DNA from: Pseudonocardia nigra
GTDB lineage: Bacteria; Actinomycetota; Actinomycetes; Mycobacteriales; Pseudonocardiaceae
Direction: 5' to 3'
Length of the DNA: 64,000 nucleotides
NCBI RefSeq assembly: GCF_019396355.1
Contig: NZ_JAHKRK010000010.1
Coordinates: forward strand, 16,527-80,526
How positions within the stretch are numbered: the stretch's first letter is position 1; each line of letters begins with the position of its first letter. Shown here in pieces: positions 56,434 through 64,000 of this stretch. The notes beneath the pieces were generated by a model. The model searched no databases, was not told the DNA's origin, and was given only the letters and a program-made list of their open reading frames with translations. The position numbers and the translations under genes were made by a program.

Positions 56434-57643
56434 GACCCTTCGATTGTGCCAGCCGCGACGGGGGCGCCTCGCCTGCGCAGGTAGTAGGCCAGCACTGCTG
56501 CGCCGAGCGCGGGCCCCCACACGGGGAACGGGAAGGTGAACAGCGCCCAGTAGGCCCCTTGCTCGACCATCGACAGGGCGAACGGGATCGCCGCCACCGT
56601 GAACAGGGCCGCCACCAGGGTGCCGGGCACGACCGCCGCGGCGATCGGGACCGCCCGTCCGCGGACCACCGGCATCCACCGCGGCCAGACCTCGCCCCAG
56701 CGCGAGATCAACCCGATCGTGAGCACCGCGCCCGCCAGCGCGGCCATCCCGAGCAGGAACCCGTGCAGGCGCATCTCCGGGAACGCGGTGAACTCCTCGA
56801 CGCTCATCCCGATCGGCCACGGCGTGAGCGAGCTTGCGAGCTCACCATTCAACACAGCAGCCCGGCGAACGCGGTCGACGAGCGTCAGCGAGGAGACTGA
56901 GTGAGCCAGGTGAAGCGGTGCAGGCCGTAGGGCAGCGCGCAGGCCGCCGCGACCAGGGTGGCGACCCGGCCCCAGCGCGCCGCCGCCTCCGGCCGCGTCC
57001 ATGCCGGTGCCGGACGGTCGGCGTGCGTCCTGCGGTACACCGCCACCCCGAGCATTCCCCACAGCAGGCCCCCGACCAGGAAGAACGTGAGGATCAGCGG
57101 CGTCACCAGCTTCGGCCCCATACCGGCGATCATCGTCCCGTACTGCAGGAGGACGTCGCGGTCGGCGAGTCCCGTCACCCAGGCGAGCACCGCGATCAGC
57201 GCGATCACCCCGACCGCGAGCGGACCGCCGCGCCACCGCCAGGCCCCCGCGATCAACGTTCCGGCGAGCACGACCGGCCCGAACACGGCCATCAGGTAGC
57301 CGATCATGGTGAGCGGCGGCAGACCGGGCGCGAGCAGGCCGAACCCGACCGTGTAGGCGGCGGCCACCACGAGGACCAGGCCCGTCGCACCGCGGGACGC
57401 GGCGAGCACTGCCACCGCGGCGCCCACGGCGCCCGCAGCCATCAGGAGTGGTGGCCCCGCCGCGATCGGAACCAGGTCGAGCAGCGTGGCGGAGCCCTCG
57501 CCCCGGCGGGCGAACGGGTAGGTGCCCGGGCGCATCCACCACCATGCGGACAGCGCAGCGAGCAGTGCGGACCAGGCCACGACCGGGATCACCAGCCGGG
57601 GCGGCGCGATGTGGCGTTCCTCGATGTTCACGAGGAGAACCAT
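56430..57643 (-). pseudogene. Polytopic membrane protein interrupted by a 72-bp insertion
   Basis: About 380 residues with roughly ten hydrophobic segments. The N-terminal part runs to LHRFTWLTQSPR and a stop. The C-terminal part resumes in another frame at [19 protein letters not shown] and ends beside rlmN. Removing 77 nt restores [12 protein letters not shown] without a seam. The family is not recognised, but it resembles multi-helix proteins of unknown function. From 57644 to 57714 nothing coding is seen. Confidence 0.75.
56824..56905. mobile_element. 72-bp insertion with 5-bp target duplication
   Basis: GTGAG at 56824-56828 and again at 56901-56905 flanks 72 bp (56829-56900). Deleting one repeat plus the insert restores an uninterrupted membrane-protein frame. 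The insert begins CGAGCTTGCGAGCTCACC and ends GAGCGTCAGCGAGGAGACTGA. It encodes nothing and has no clear long terminal inverted repeats, so it is a MITE-like or other small non-autonomous element. Confidence 0.75.
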
Positions 57644-57714
57644 CCGCTGCTCGAGCCCTCGTTCCCTCCCGTCGCGGAGGGAACCTCCTCCCCCGGCCGG
57701 GGGAGCTCGCCAGG

Positions 57715-58242
57715 CTACCGGCGGGCGCGTCCCCGCAGCTCGCGGAGCAGCCCGGTGCGGTGCGCGCCCACCGTCCACAGGAGCAGCCCTGCCACGAGCC
57801 CGACGACACCCTGCGGATAGAGCGCACCGGCGGAGTCGAACGCGAGCACCGCGCCCACCGCGCCGAGCACCATCAACCCGCCGCCCGCGGCGAGCACCGA
57901 CCGCTCGTCCAGCACCGACGACACCGACACCAGCGCGACGCCGGTCATCACGCAGGCCAGCGGCACCGTCAGCTCGCCGAGGTCGAAGAAGCCCAGCACG
58001 GTGCCGGACACCGCCATGAGCGCCGCGGTGATGCCGAACACGAGCAGCAGCCGGGTGCGCGCGGCACGCGTGAGCGGGCCGCCCGGCCCGTGCCGGCGCA
58101 GCGCCACCACGATCGCCCCGGTGAGGCCGAGCCCGGCCGCCAGCACGACGGTGCCGAAACCACCGTCGAGCGCCGCTGCGCCGATCGTCCACCAGGCTCC
58201 GCCGACGAGGGTTTCGAGGTAGGGCACCGTGCGTTCCCGCAT
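57715..58242 (-). CDS. Small polytopic membrane protein, function unknown
   Basis: A 175-residue protein with five or six hydrophobic segments (ALDGGFGTVVLAAGLGLTGA, LLLVFGITAALMAV, TVPLACVMTGVALVSV, VLGAVGAVLAF, GVVGLVAGLLLWTVG) and short loops. No motif points to a function. ATG 58242 (MRERTVPYLETLVGG). It precedes the interrupted membrane gene on the same strand. Confidence 0.7.
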   Translation of the reverse strand: MRERTVPYLETLVGGAWWTIGAAALDGGFGTVVLAAGLGLTGAIVVALRRHGPGGPLTRAARTRLLLVFGITAALMAVSGTVLGFFDLGELTVPLACVMTGVALVSVSSVLDERSVLAAGGGLMVLGAVGAVLAFDSAGALYPQGVVGLVAGLLLWTVGAHRTGLLRELRGRARR

Positions 58243-58352
58243 GCGTCCACGGTAGCGATCCGGAGCTGGACGCGACCCCACGGCCGCCCCACGGCGGTTG
58301 TGCGAGGGTCTGCGATGATCGTCACTCTTCCCACCCCTCCGAGGAGATCCCG

Positions 58353-58784
58353 ATGTCGGAGTCCTCCCCCGCATCCGCGCCCGTCAGCCGTCGCACCGTC
58401 GTGGTCGCGGCAGGTGCCCTGGGCGCCGGCGTCGTCGTCACCGGCTGCTCCGTCGCCGAGACCGGCACGGGCGGCGGCGCTGCGGGCGCCGCCCCCGCAG
58501 GCGCCGTGCTCGGGCCCGCGTCCGAGGTCCCCGTGGGCGGCGGCCGGATCTACGACGAGCAGGGCGTGGTCGTCACCCAGCCCACGGAAGGCGAGTTCGC
58601 CGCATTCTCGACGGTGTGCCCGCACCAGGGCTGCACGGTCAACCGCGTGGCCGACGCCGCCATCGTCTGCCCGTGCCACGGCAGCACCTTCGCGCTCGAC
58701 GGCGCCGTCACCCAGGGCCCCGCCACCACCGGGCTGGAGACCCGCGCCGTCACCGTGACCGACGGCCGGCTCACGCTGGCCTGA
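58353..58784 (+). CDS. Tat-exported Rieske 2Fe-2S lipoprotein
   Basis: A 143-residue protein. The twin-arginine signal SRRTVVVAAGALGAGVVVTGC ends in a lipobox Cys (about residue 32). The Rieske domain has VCPHQGCTV and VCPCHGSTF, giving the Cys-His/Cys-His cluster ligands. It would sit outside the membrane as an electron carrier. A Gly/Ala linker separates the anchor from the domain. It is convergent with the methyltransferase gene, overlapping by 14 nt. Confidence 0.92.
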   Translation: MSESSPASAPVSRRTVVVAAGALGAGVVVTGCSVAETGTGGGAAGAAPAGAVLGPASEVPVGGGRIYDEQGVVVTQPTEGEFAAFSTVCPHQGCTVNRVADAAIVCPCHGSTFALDGAVTQGPATTGLETRAVTVTDGRLTLA

Positions 58785-59502
58785 ACAGCCCCTGCTTGCT
58801 CCGGACGTGCACCCGGTAGCCCACCGGCAGTGTGCCGCCCGCGGTCTCGGCGATCGCCCGGTCGGCCACCTCGGGCGAGAACTCGATGCGCAGCACCGCC
58901 TCGAGCGTCGCCCGGTCCGGGAACCGCCACACGGTCGCCACCCGGCGCAGCGCGAAGCCCGCGCGCTCGAAGAACCGCTCGACCCGCGCCGGGTCGTAGC
59001 GCTGGATGTCGGCCCGCATCCACGTGCCGTACGGCCCGACCGTGGCGTCGAGGTCGACGATCGCGATCGCCCCGCCGGGACGCAGCACGCGCTCGGCCTC
59101 GGCCAGCCCCGGCTCGCAGCCCGGGCCGAAGAAGTAGGCGGTGCGGGCGTGGACGAGGTCGACGCTCGCGTCCGGCAGCGGCAGCGCGGCCGCCCCGGCC
59201 TGCAGCACCCGCGCCGCGCCGCCGACCCGGCGGCGCGCCCGCTCGACCAGCGGGGCGTACGGTTCGACGCCGGTCACGGACGCCGCCTCGGCGGCGAACA
59301 CCGGAAGGTGGAACCCGTCGCCGCAGCCCACGTCGAGCACGTCGGCGCCGGCCCACGGGACCTGCTCGCGCAGCACGCGCCAGATCGCGCCGTCGGCGTC
59401 CTGCGCCGCGTTCTCGCGCTCGTAGACCTCGGGCCAGTTCCAGATGTTCGGGCTGGGGATCGGCGGCGTCCCCGCGGCCGCCCGCCGGGACGCGCGGGTC
59501 AT
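58771..59502 (-). CDS. Class I SAM-dependent methyltransferase
   Basis: A 243-residue methyltransferase with ADVLDVGCGDGFHLPVFA (motif I), VTGVEPYAPLVERARRR, LPLPDASVDLVHARTAYFF and VLRPGGAIAIVDLD. ATG 59502 overlaps the cdsA stop, so it is expressed with the backbone operon. The substrate is not known. Relatives next to cdsA occur in related genera, as far as I recall. Confidence 0.87.
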   Translation of the reverse strand: MTRASRRAAAGTPPIPSPNIWNWPEVYERENAAQDADGAIWRVLREQVPWAGADVLDVGCGDGFHLPVFAAEAASVTGVEPYAPLVERARRRVGGAARVLQAGAAALPLPDASVDLVHARTAYFFGPGCEPGLAEAERVLRPGGAIAIVDLDATVGPYGTWMRADIQRYDPARVERFFERAGFALRRVATVWRFPDRATLEAVLRIEFSPEVADRAIAETAGGTLPVGYRVHVRSKQGLFRPA

Positions 59503-60365
59503 GCCGGGACGACGATGCTCAGCGCGAACCAGGCCACCACGGCTGTGGGGAGCAGCGAGTCGAGCCGGTCCATGAGCCCGCCGTGGCCGGGCAGCAGCGT
59601 GCCCATGTCCTTGATCCCGAGGTCGCGCTTGATCATCGACTCGACCAGGTCGCCGAGCGTGGCACTGACCACGAGCAGGGCACCGGTGAGCGCGCCCGCC
59701 CACCACGGCCCACCGAGCAGCAGCGCGACGGCCAGTGCACCGGCCGCCATCCCCGCCACCTGCGACCCGGCGAAGCCCTCCCACGACTTCTTCGGGCTGA
59801 TCGTGGGGGCCATCGGATGTCGACCGGCGAGCACGCCGGCGGCATAGCCACCGACGTCCGAGGCGACCCCGCACAGCAGGAACGTGAGGACGCGCGCCAG
59901 CCCGTCCTCGGCCACCGTCAGGAGCACTGCGAACGAGCAGAACAACGGCACATACGCAGCCGTGAAGATCCCGGCCGTGACGTCGCGGACGTAGTGGGCG
60001 GCGCCGCTGCGCATCCGCCACAGCATGACCGCAACTGCGGTACCGGCGAACGAGCCCGCGATTCCCGACAACCCGAACGGCCAGGCCAGCCACACCATCG
60101 CCTGGCCGCCGGCGAGCAGCACGGGCAACGGGATCTCGATCTCCGCGCCGCGCCGCAGCGCCCCGGCCAGCTCCCAGGTGCCGACGGCCGTGGCCAGGGC
60201 GAGGACACCGACGAAGAAGTGCCGCTCGACCAGCAGCGACCCCAGGATGACGACACCGAGGCCCACGCCGACAGCGATCGCCGCGACGAGGTCGCGCCCC
60301 GCACGGGACGGCCGTCGGGTGGGCGGGATCATCGCCGCAGCGCGCTGGGAGGAGGAGGCGGTCAC
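59499..60365 (-). CDS. cdsA: Phosphatidate cytidylyltransferase
   Basis: A 288-residue CDP-diacylglycerol synthase with about eight helices. The CTP-transferase signature is at the end: ISPKKSWEGFAGS and then DLVESMIKRDLGIKDMGTLL with GHGGLMDRLDSLL. It makes CDP-diacylglycerol for phospholipid synthesis. GTG 60365 is used; ATG 60332 is an alternative. It follows frr by 7 nt. Confidence 0.95.
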   Translation of the reverse strand: MTASSSQRAAAMIPPTRRPSRAGRDLVAAIAVGVGLGVVILGSLLVERHFFVGVLALATAVGTWELAGALRRGAEIEIPLPVLLAGGQAMVWLAWPFGLSGIAGSFAGTAVAVMLWRMRSGAAHYVRDVTAGIFTAAYVPLFCSFAVLLTVAEDGLARVLTFLLCGVASDVGGYAAGVLAGRHPMAPTISPKKSWEGFAGSQVAGMAAGALAVALLLGGPWWAGALTGALLVVSATLGDLVESMIKRDLGIKDMGTLLPGHGGLMDRLDSLLPTAVVAWFALSIVVPA

Positions 60366-60372
60366 CGTCGGG

Positions 60373-60930
60373 TCAGACTTCGAGGAGCTCTGCTTCCTTG
60401 TGCTTGACGAGGTCGTCGATCTGGTGGACGTACTTGTCGGTGGTGCCCTGCAGCTCCTTCTCGGCGCGACCGACCTCGTCCTCACCCGCCTCGCCGTCGC
60501 GGACGATGCGGTGCAGCTCGTCCATCGCCTTCCGGCGGATGTTGCGGATCGTGACGCGTGCGTCCTCGCCCTTGCTGCGGGCGACCTTGACCATCTCCCG
60601 GCGGCGCTCCTCAGACAGCTGCGGGATCACCACGCGGATGATCTGGCCGTCGTTGCTCGGGTTGAGGCCGAGGTCGGAGTTGCGGATCGCCGTCTCGAGC
60701 GCCTTGAGCTGGCTGGCGTCGTAGGGCTTGATGACCGCCATCCGCGCCTCGGGGACGTTGATCGAGGCGAGCTGGTTGATCGGGGTCATCGAGCCGTAGT
60801 AGTCGACGACCACGCGGGAGAACATGTTCGGGGTGGCGCGACCCGTCCGGACGGAGGCGAGATCGTCCTTCGCGACGGCGACGGCCTTCTCCATCTTCTC
60901 CTCGGCGTCGAAGAGCGTCTCGTCGATCAC
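60373..60930 (-). CDS. frr: Ribosome recycling factor
   Basis: A 185-residue [23 protein letters not shown] and [20 protein letters not shown] are the conserved stretches of domains I and II. It splits post-termination ribosomes together with EF-G. The GTG start at 60930 overlaps the pyrH stop by 4 nt. Confidence 0.98.
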   Translation of the reverse strand: MIDETLFDAEEKMEKAVAVAKDDLASVRTGRATPNMFSRVVVDYYGSMTPINQLASINVPEARMAVIKPYDASQLKALETAIRNSDLGLNPSNDGQIIRVVIPQLSEERRREMVKVARSKGEDARVTIRNIRRKAMDELHRIVRDGEAGEDEVGRAEKELQGTTDKYVHQIDDLVKHKEAELLEV

Positions 60931-61715
60931 GGCTGTGCCCTGCCTTCCTGCCCGGATCCGTCGTTCCAGTCGGGGGTGCTGACCAGAGTGCCGATCCTCT
61001 CACCCCGCACCGCGCGGGCGATGTTGCCCTCGACGAGCAGGTTGAACACGATGATCGGCATCCGATTGTCCATGCAGAGGCTGAAGGCGGTGGCGTCGGC
61101 CACCTTCAGGCCCTGTTCCAACACCTCGCGGTGGGTGATCTCGTCGTAGAGCTTGGCGCCGGGATCGAGCTTCGGGTCGGCGGTGAAGACGCCGTCGACG
61201 CCCTTCGCGAGCAGCAGCGCCTCGGCACCGATCTCGAGCGCCCGCTGGGCGCCCGCCGTGTCGGTGGAGAAGTAAGGCATGCCCACCCCCGCGCCGAAGA
61301 TCACGACCCGGCCCTTCTCCAGGTGCCGGATCGCGCGGCGCGGGATGTAGGCCTCGGCGACCTGCCCCATCGTGATCGCCGTCTGCACGCGGGTGTCGAT
61401 GTGGTGCTCGCGCTCCAGGAAGTCCTGCAGCGCGAGGCAGTTCATCACCGTGCCGAGCATGCCGATGTAGTCGGCCCTGGCGCGGTCCATCCCCCGCTGC
61501 TGCAGCTCGGAGCCGCGGAAGAAGTTGCCGCCGCCGATCACCACGGCGACCTGGGTGCCGGCGGTGACGACCTCGGCGATCTGGCGGGCGACGGTCTCGA
61601 CGACCTCCGGATCGACCCCGACGGCTCCGCCGCCGAACATCTCGCCGCCGAGCTTGAGCAGCACGCGGCGGAAGCCGGGGCGGTCGCCGTCGGGGCCGGT
61701 CCGTGGGTCGGTCAT
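60927..61715 (-). CDS. pyrH: Uridylate kinase
   Basis: A 262-residue UMP kinase of the amino-acid-kinase fold, which forms UDP from [37 protein letters not shown] and [20 protein letters not shown] are conserved. It lies in the usual order tsf-pyrH-frr, 20 nt after tsf. Confidence 0.98.
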   Translation of the reverse strand: MTDPRTGPDGDRPGFRRVLLKLGGEMFGGGAVGVDPEVVETVARQIAEVVTAGTQVAVVIGGGNFFRGSELQQRGMDRARADYIGMLGTVMNCLALQDFLEREHHIDTRVQTAITMGQVAEAYIPRRAIRHLEKGRVVIFGAGVGMPYFSTDTAGAQRALEIGAEALLLAKGVDGVFTADPKLDPGAKLYDEITHREVLEQGLKVADATAFSLCMDNRMPIIVFNLLVEGNIARAVRGERIGTLVSTPDWNDGSGQEGRAQP

Positions 61716-61735
61716 CGTGTCCTCCGCCGGGCCGA

Positions 61736-62551
61736 TCAGACCTGGCCGACCTCGAAGCGCACGAACTCCTTGACCGTGACGCCCGCGCCGTCGACCAGCG
61801 CCTTCACGGTCTTCTTGGAGTCCTGCACCGAGGGCTGCTCCAGCAGGACGACGTCCTTGTAGAAGCCGTTGATCCGGCCCTCGACGATGCGCGGCAGCAC
61901 CTGCTCGGGCTTGCCCTCCTCGCGGGCGGTGGCCTCCGCGATGCGCCGCTCGTTCTCGATCACGTTGCCGGGGACCTGCTCGCGCGTGGTGTACTGCGGC
62001 CGCGCGGCGGCGACGTGCATCGCCACACCCTTGGCGGTGTCCTCGTCGTCGCCCTCGTAGGCGACCAGCGCGCCGATCGCGGGCGGGAGGTCCGACGCGC
62101 GCCGGTGCAGGTACAGCGCCACCGGGCCGTCGACGTGGATGTAGCGCTTGAGCTCGAGCTTCTCGCCGATGCGCGCGGACAGGGCCTGCACGGCCTCGTC
62201 CACGGTGCCGCCGTCGAGCGAGGCGGCCTTCAGCGCGTCGAGGTCGGCGGGACGGCTGTCCACGGCGACGCGGAGGACCTTCCCGGCGAGCGCCTGGAAG
62301 TCCTCGCTCTTGGCCACGAAGTCGGTCTCGCAGTTCAGCTCGACCATCGTGCCGCCCTCGGCGGCGACCAGGCCGTTGGCCGTCTCGCGCCCGGCGCGCT
62401 TGCCCACGTCCTTGGCGCCCTTGATGCGGAGCAGCTCGACGGCCTTGTCGAAGTCGCCCTCGGCCTCCTCGAGCGCCTTCTTGCAGTCCATCATCCCGGA
62501 ACCGGTGAGGTCCCGGAGCTTCTTGACGTCAGCGGCGGTGTAGTTCGCCAT
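61736..62551 (-). CDS. tsf: Elongation factor Ts
   Basis: A 271-residue EF-Ts, the nucleotide exchange factor of EF-Tu. The N-terminal [19 protein letters not shown] and the core [20 protein letters not shown] are intact. It lies 89 nt downstream of rpsB, as in most bacteria. Confidence 0.98.
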   Translation of the reverse strand: MANYTAADVKKLRDLTGSGMMDCKKALEEAEGDFDKAVELLRIKGAKDVGKRAGRETANGLVAAEGGTMVELNCETDFVAKSEDFQALAGKVLRVAVDSRPADLDALKAASLDGGTVDEAVQALSARIGEKLELKRYIHVDGPVALYLHRRASDLPPAIGALVAYEGDDEDTAKGVAMHVAAARPQYTTREQVPGNVIENERRIAEATAREEGKPEQVLPRIVEGRINGFYKDVVLLEQPSVQDSKKTVKALVDGAGVTVKEFVRFEVGQV

Positions 62552-62640
62552 GGTGGTGTCTTTTCGTCCGTTTCTCTTCGGGCGGGATGCGGGACGAGCG
62601 CCGCCGCGGGACCGCGTCGAGCGGCCCGCGGCGGCAGCGG

Positions 62641-63540
62641 TCAGCCCGCGGTCTGCTGCGTACCGTTGCTCGTGGTGGCCGGCGCGGGCTCGGCTGCCGG
62701 GTTCGGCGCCTCGCTCGGGCCACCGGTGGCCGTCAGGCTCGCGCCGTCCGAGCCGGCGCCACCGCTGTAGAGGTTCTGCTCCCACTCGGCCAGCGGCTCG
62801 TCGCTGCCGATGGCCTCCGGCTTGCCCTCGGCGTCGCCGCCGCGGCCGCGGGCCGAGCGGGCCATGAGGCCGTCGGCCGCGGCGCGCGCGATCACCTTGG
62901 TGAGCAGCGCGGCGGACCGGATCGCGTCGTCGTTGCCCGGGATCGGGTAGTCGACCTCGTCGGGGTCGCAGTTGGTGTCCAGGATGGAGACGACCGGGAT
63001 GCCCAGCTTGCGGGCCTCGCCGACGGCGATGTGCTCCTTCTTGGTGTCGACGATCCAGACCGCGCTCGGCACCTTCGACATGTCGCGGATGCCGCCGAGG
63101 GTCTTCTCGAGCTTGTCCTTCTCACGGGTGAGCATGAGGATCTCCTTCTTGGTGCGACCCTCGAAGCCCCCCGTCTGCTCCATCGACTCCAGCTCCTTGA
63201 GGCGCTGCAGCCGCCGGTGGACGGTCTGGAAGTTCGTGAGCATGCCGCCGAGCCAGCGCTGGTTGACGTAGGGCATGTTGACCCGGCCCGCCTCGTCGGC
63301 GATGGCCTCCTGCGCCTGCTTCTTCGTGCCGACGAACATGATCGTGCCGCCGTGCGCCACGGTCTCGCGGACGAACTCGTAGGCCCGGTCGATGTACGAC
63401 AGGGTTTGCTGCAGGTCGATGATGTAGATGCCGTTGCGCTCGGTGAGGATGTAGCGCTTCATCTTCGGGTTCCAGCGCCGGGTCTGGTGCCCGAAGTGCA
63501 CGCCGCTGTCGAGCAGCTGCTTCATGGTGACGACGGCCAT
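62641..63540 (-). CDS. rpsB: 30S ribosomal protein S2
   Basis: A 299-residue S2 with [20 protein letters not shown] and [20 protein letters not shown]. Beyond the normal end (about residue 235) it has an extra tail of some 60 Gly/Ser/Ala/Glu-rich residues, common in high-GC actinobacteria. ATG 63540 has GAGAGG 9 nt upstream. Confidence 0.98.
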   Translation of the reverse strand: MAVVTMKQLLDSGVHFGHQTRRWNPKMKRYILTERNGIYIIDLQQTLSYIDRAYEFVRETVAHGGTIMFVGTKKQAQEAIADEAGRVNMPYVNQRWLGGMLTNFQTVHRRLQRLKELESMEQTGGFEGRTKKEILMLTREKDKLEKTLGGIRDMSKVPSAVWIVDTKKEHIAVGEARKLGIPVVSILDTNCDPDEVDYPIPGNDDAIRSAALLTKVIARAAADGLMARSARGRGGDAEGKPEAIGSDEPLAEWEQNLYSGGAGSDGASLTATGGPSEAPNPAAEPAPATTSNGTQQTAG

Positions 63541-63895
63541 GGCCGGTGTTCACCTCTCGCGTCAGGCGCGACCGCTCGGTGGCGGCAGCGCGCGGTTTCG
63601 CGGGAACGCCGGTCGACGGCCCCGCCCTGGCGTCGCGCCGGTGTCCGGACCCGCGACGTAGTGGCGCGGGACCGCCCGTCCACCGTTCCCACCCGGGGCC
63701 GGGAACCTGCCCGGTCGAGCGGGGTACGCGAGCGCGCGAAGTCACCCCGAACTCCAGCCGGGGTGCAGGTCGAGTGTACGCCGCGGCGGGATCGGGCCTC
63801 ACGGCACGTCCCCGAGTTGTCCACATCGGCGCGCCACCGTCCACAGCTCGCCGATTCGTCGCTGCACCGCCCCCGTTCCGCGCGACCCTCGCCGC
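63541..63895. other. rpsB upstream region, no gene seen
   Basis: A 355-nt divergent gap between rpsB and the secreted-protein gene. It must carry the rpsB-tsf-pyrH promoter. Repeated TTGTCCACA/TGTGGACAA-like words near 63814-63848 (GTTGTCCACATCGG, CCGTCCACAGCTC) are noted but not assigned. No protein-coding signal was found. Confidence 0.4.
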
Positions 63896-64000
63896 ATGAA
63901 CCGGCAACCCACTCCACCCCGCCGCGGGCGCCACCGGCGGCCGGGCCGCGCGACGGTGGCGGGCGTCGGCGCCGTGGTGGCCGTCCTGATGGTGCTGTCG
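63896..64000 (+). CDS. Start of an exported protein, probably M23 peptidase (partial)
   Basis: Thirty-five codons from ATG 63896 encode a basic head (PPRRGRHRRPGRA) and a hydrophobic segment (TVAGVGAVVAVLMVLS), a signal peptide or anchor. The window ends there. In mycobacteria an exported protein gene (Rv2891) lies divergently beside rpsB and is M23-like, which suggests the same here. The domain itself is not visible. Confidence 0.5.
   Translation, partial: MNRQPTPPRRGRHRRPGRATVAGVGAVVAVLMVLS

Overview
The window is very GC-rich, coding-dense actinobacterial chromosome. Frequent GTG starts, GTGA/ATGA stop-start overlaps, a GlgE-type glucan pathway and the rpsB-tsf-pyrH-frr-cdsA-rlmN-dxr-rip1-ispG backbone point to the Pseudonocardiales, probably Pseudonocardia or a close relative; the genus is an inference. 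No rRNA, tRNA, CRISPR array or transposase gene was seen.

Layout. 1-8.4 kb holds the end of a glycosyltransferase gene, a hexapeptide acyltransferase, a nucleoside hydrolase beside a ribokinase remnant, a sensor kinase with two LuxR-type regulators, a methyltransferase, a Uma2 protein, an enoyl-CoA hydratase and an ABC ATPase. 8.5-24 kb is an alpha-glucan/trehalose locus: glgX, glgP, glgE, treS, mak and glgB. Between glgE and treS lie two toxin-antitoxin modules (MntA-HepT and VapBC). 24-34.6 kb holds a GT87-type membrane glycosyltransferase, a zinc metallopeptidase, an RfbC/SAF-oxidoreductase pair, a TetR-controlled drug-type ABC exporter, a DoxX remnant, a DUF574 methyltransferase, and ispG with its GNAT partner.

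The most striking block is 34.7-45.4 kb. It encodes every step needed to take nicotinate to fumarate by the maleamate route: a three-subunit molybdenum hydroxylase, an FAD monooxygenase (NicC-like), a ring-opening dioxygenase (NicX), an alpha/beta hydrolase (NicD-like), a maleamate amidase (NicF-like) and a maleate isomerase (NicE), plus an MFS importer and a MarR regulator. It lies between rip1 and ispG, genes that are neighbours in mycobacteria, so it looks like an inserted catabolic island.

45.7-64 kb returns to the backbone: rip1, dxr, DUF2631, rlmN, cdsA, frr, pyrH, tsf, rpsB and the start of a secreted protein gene. Between DUF2631 and cdsA the sequence is worn. There are three single-base frameshifts (DMT transporter, cupin, AraC-type regulator), a peptide deformylase remnant, and a membrane protein gene interrupted by a 72-bp element with a 5-bp target duplication.

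Eight related imperfect palindromes lie directly 3' of stop codons throughout the window, mostly between convergent genes, and look like bidirectional terminators or a REP-like family. A second palindromic family carries the word GCGATCACGGGCAGAAG.
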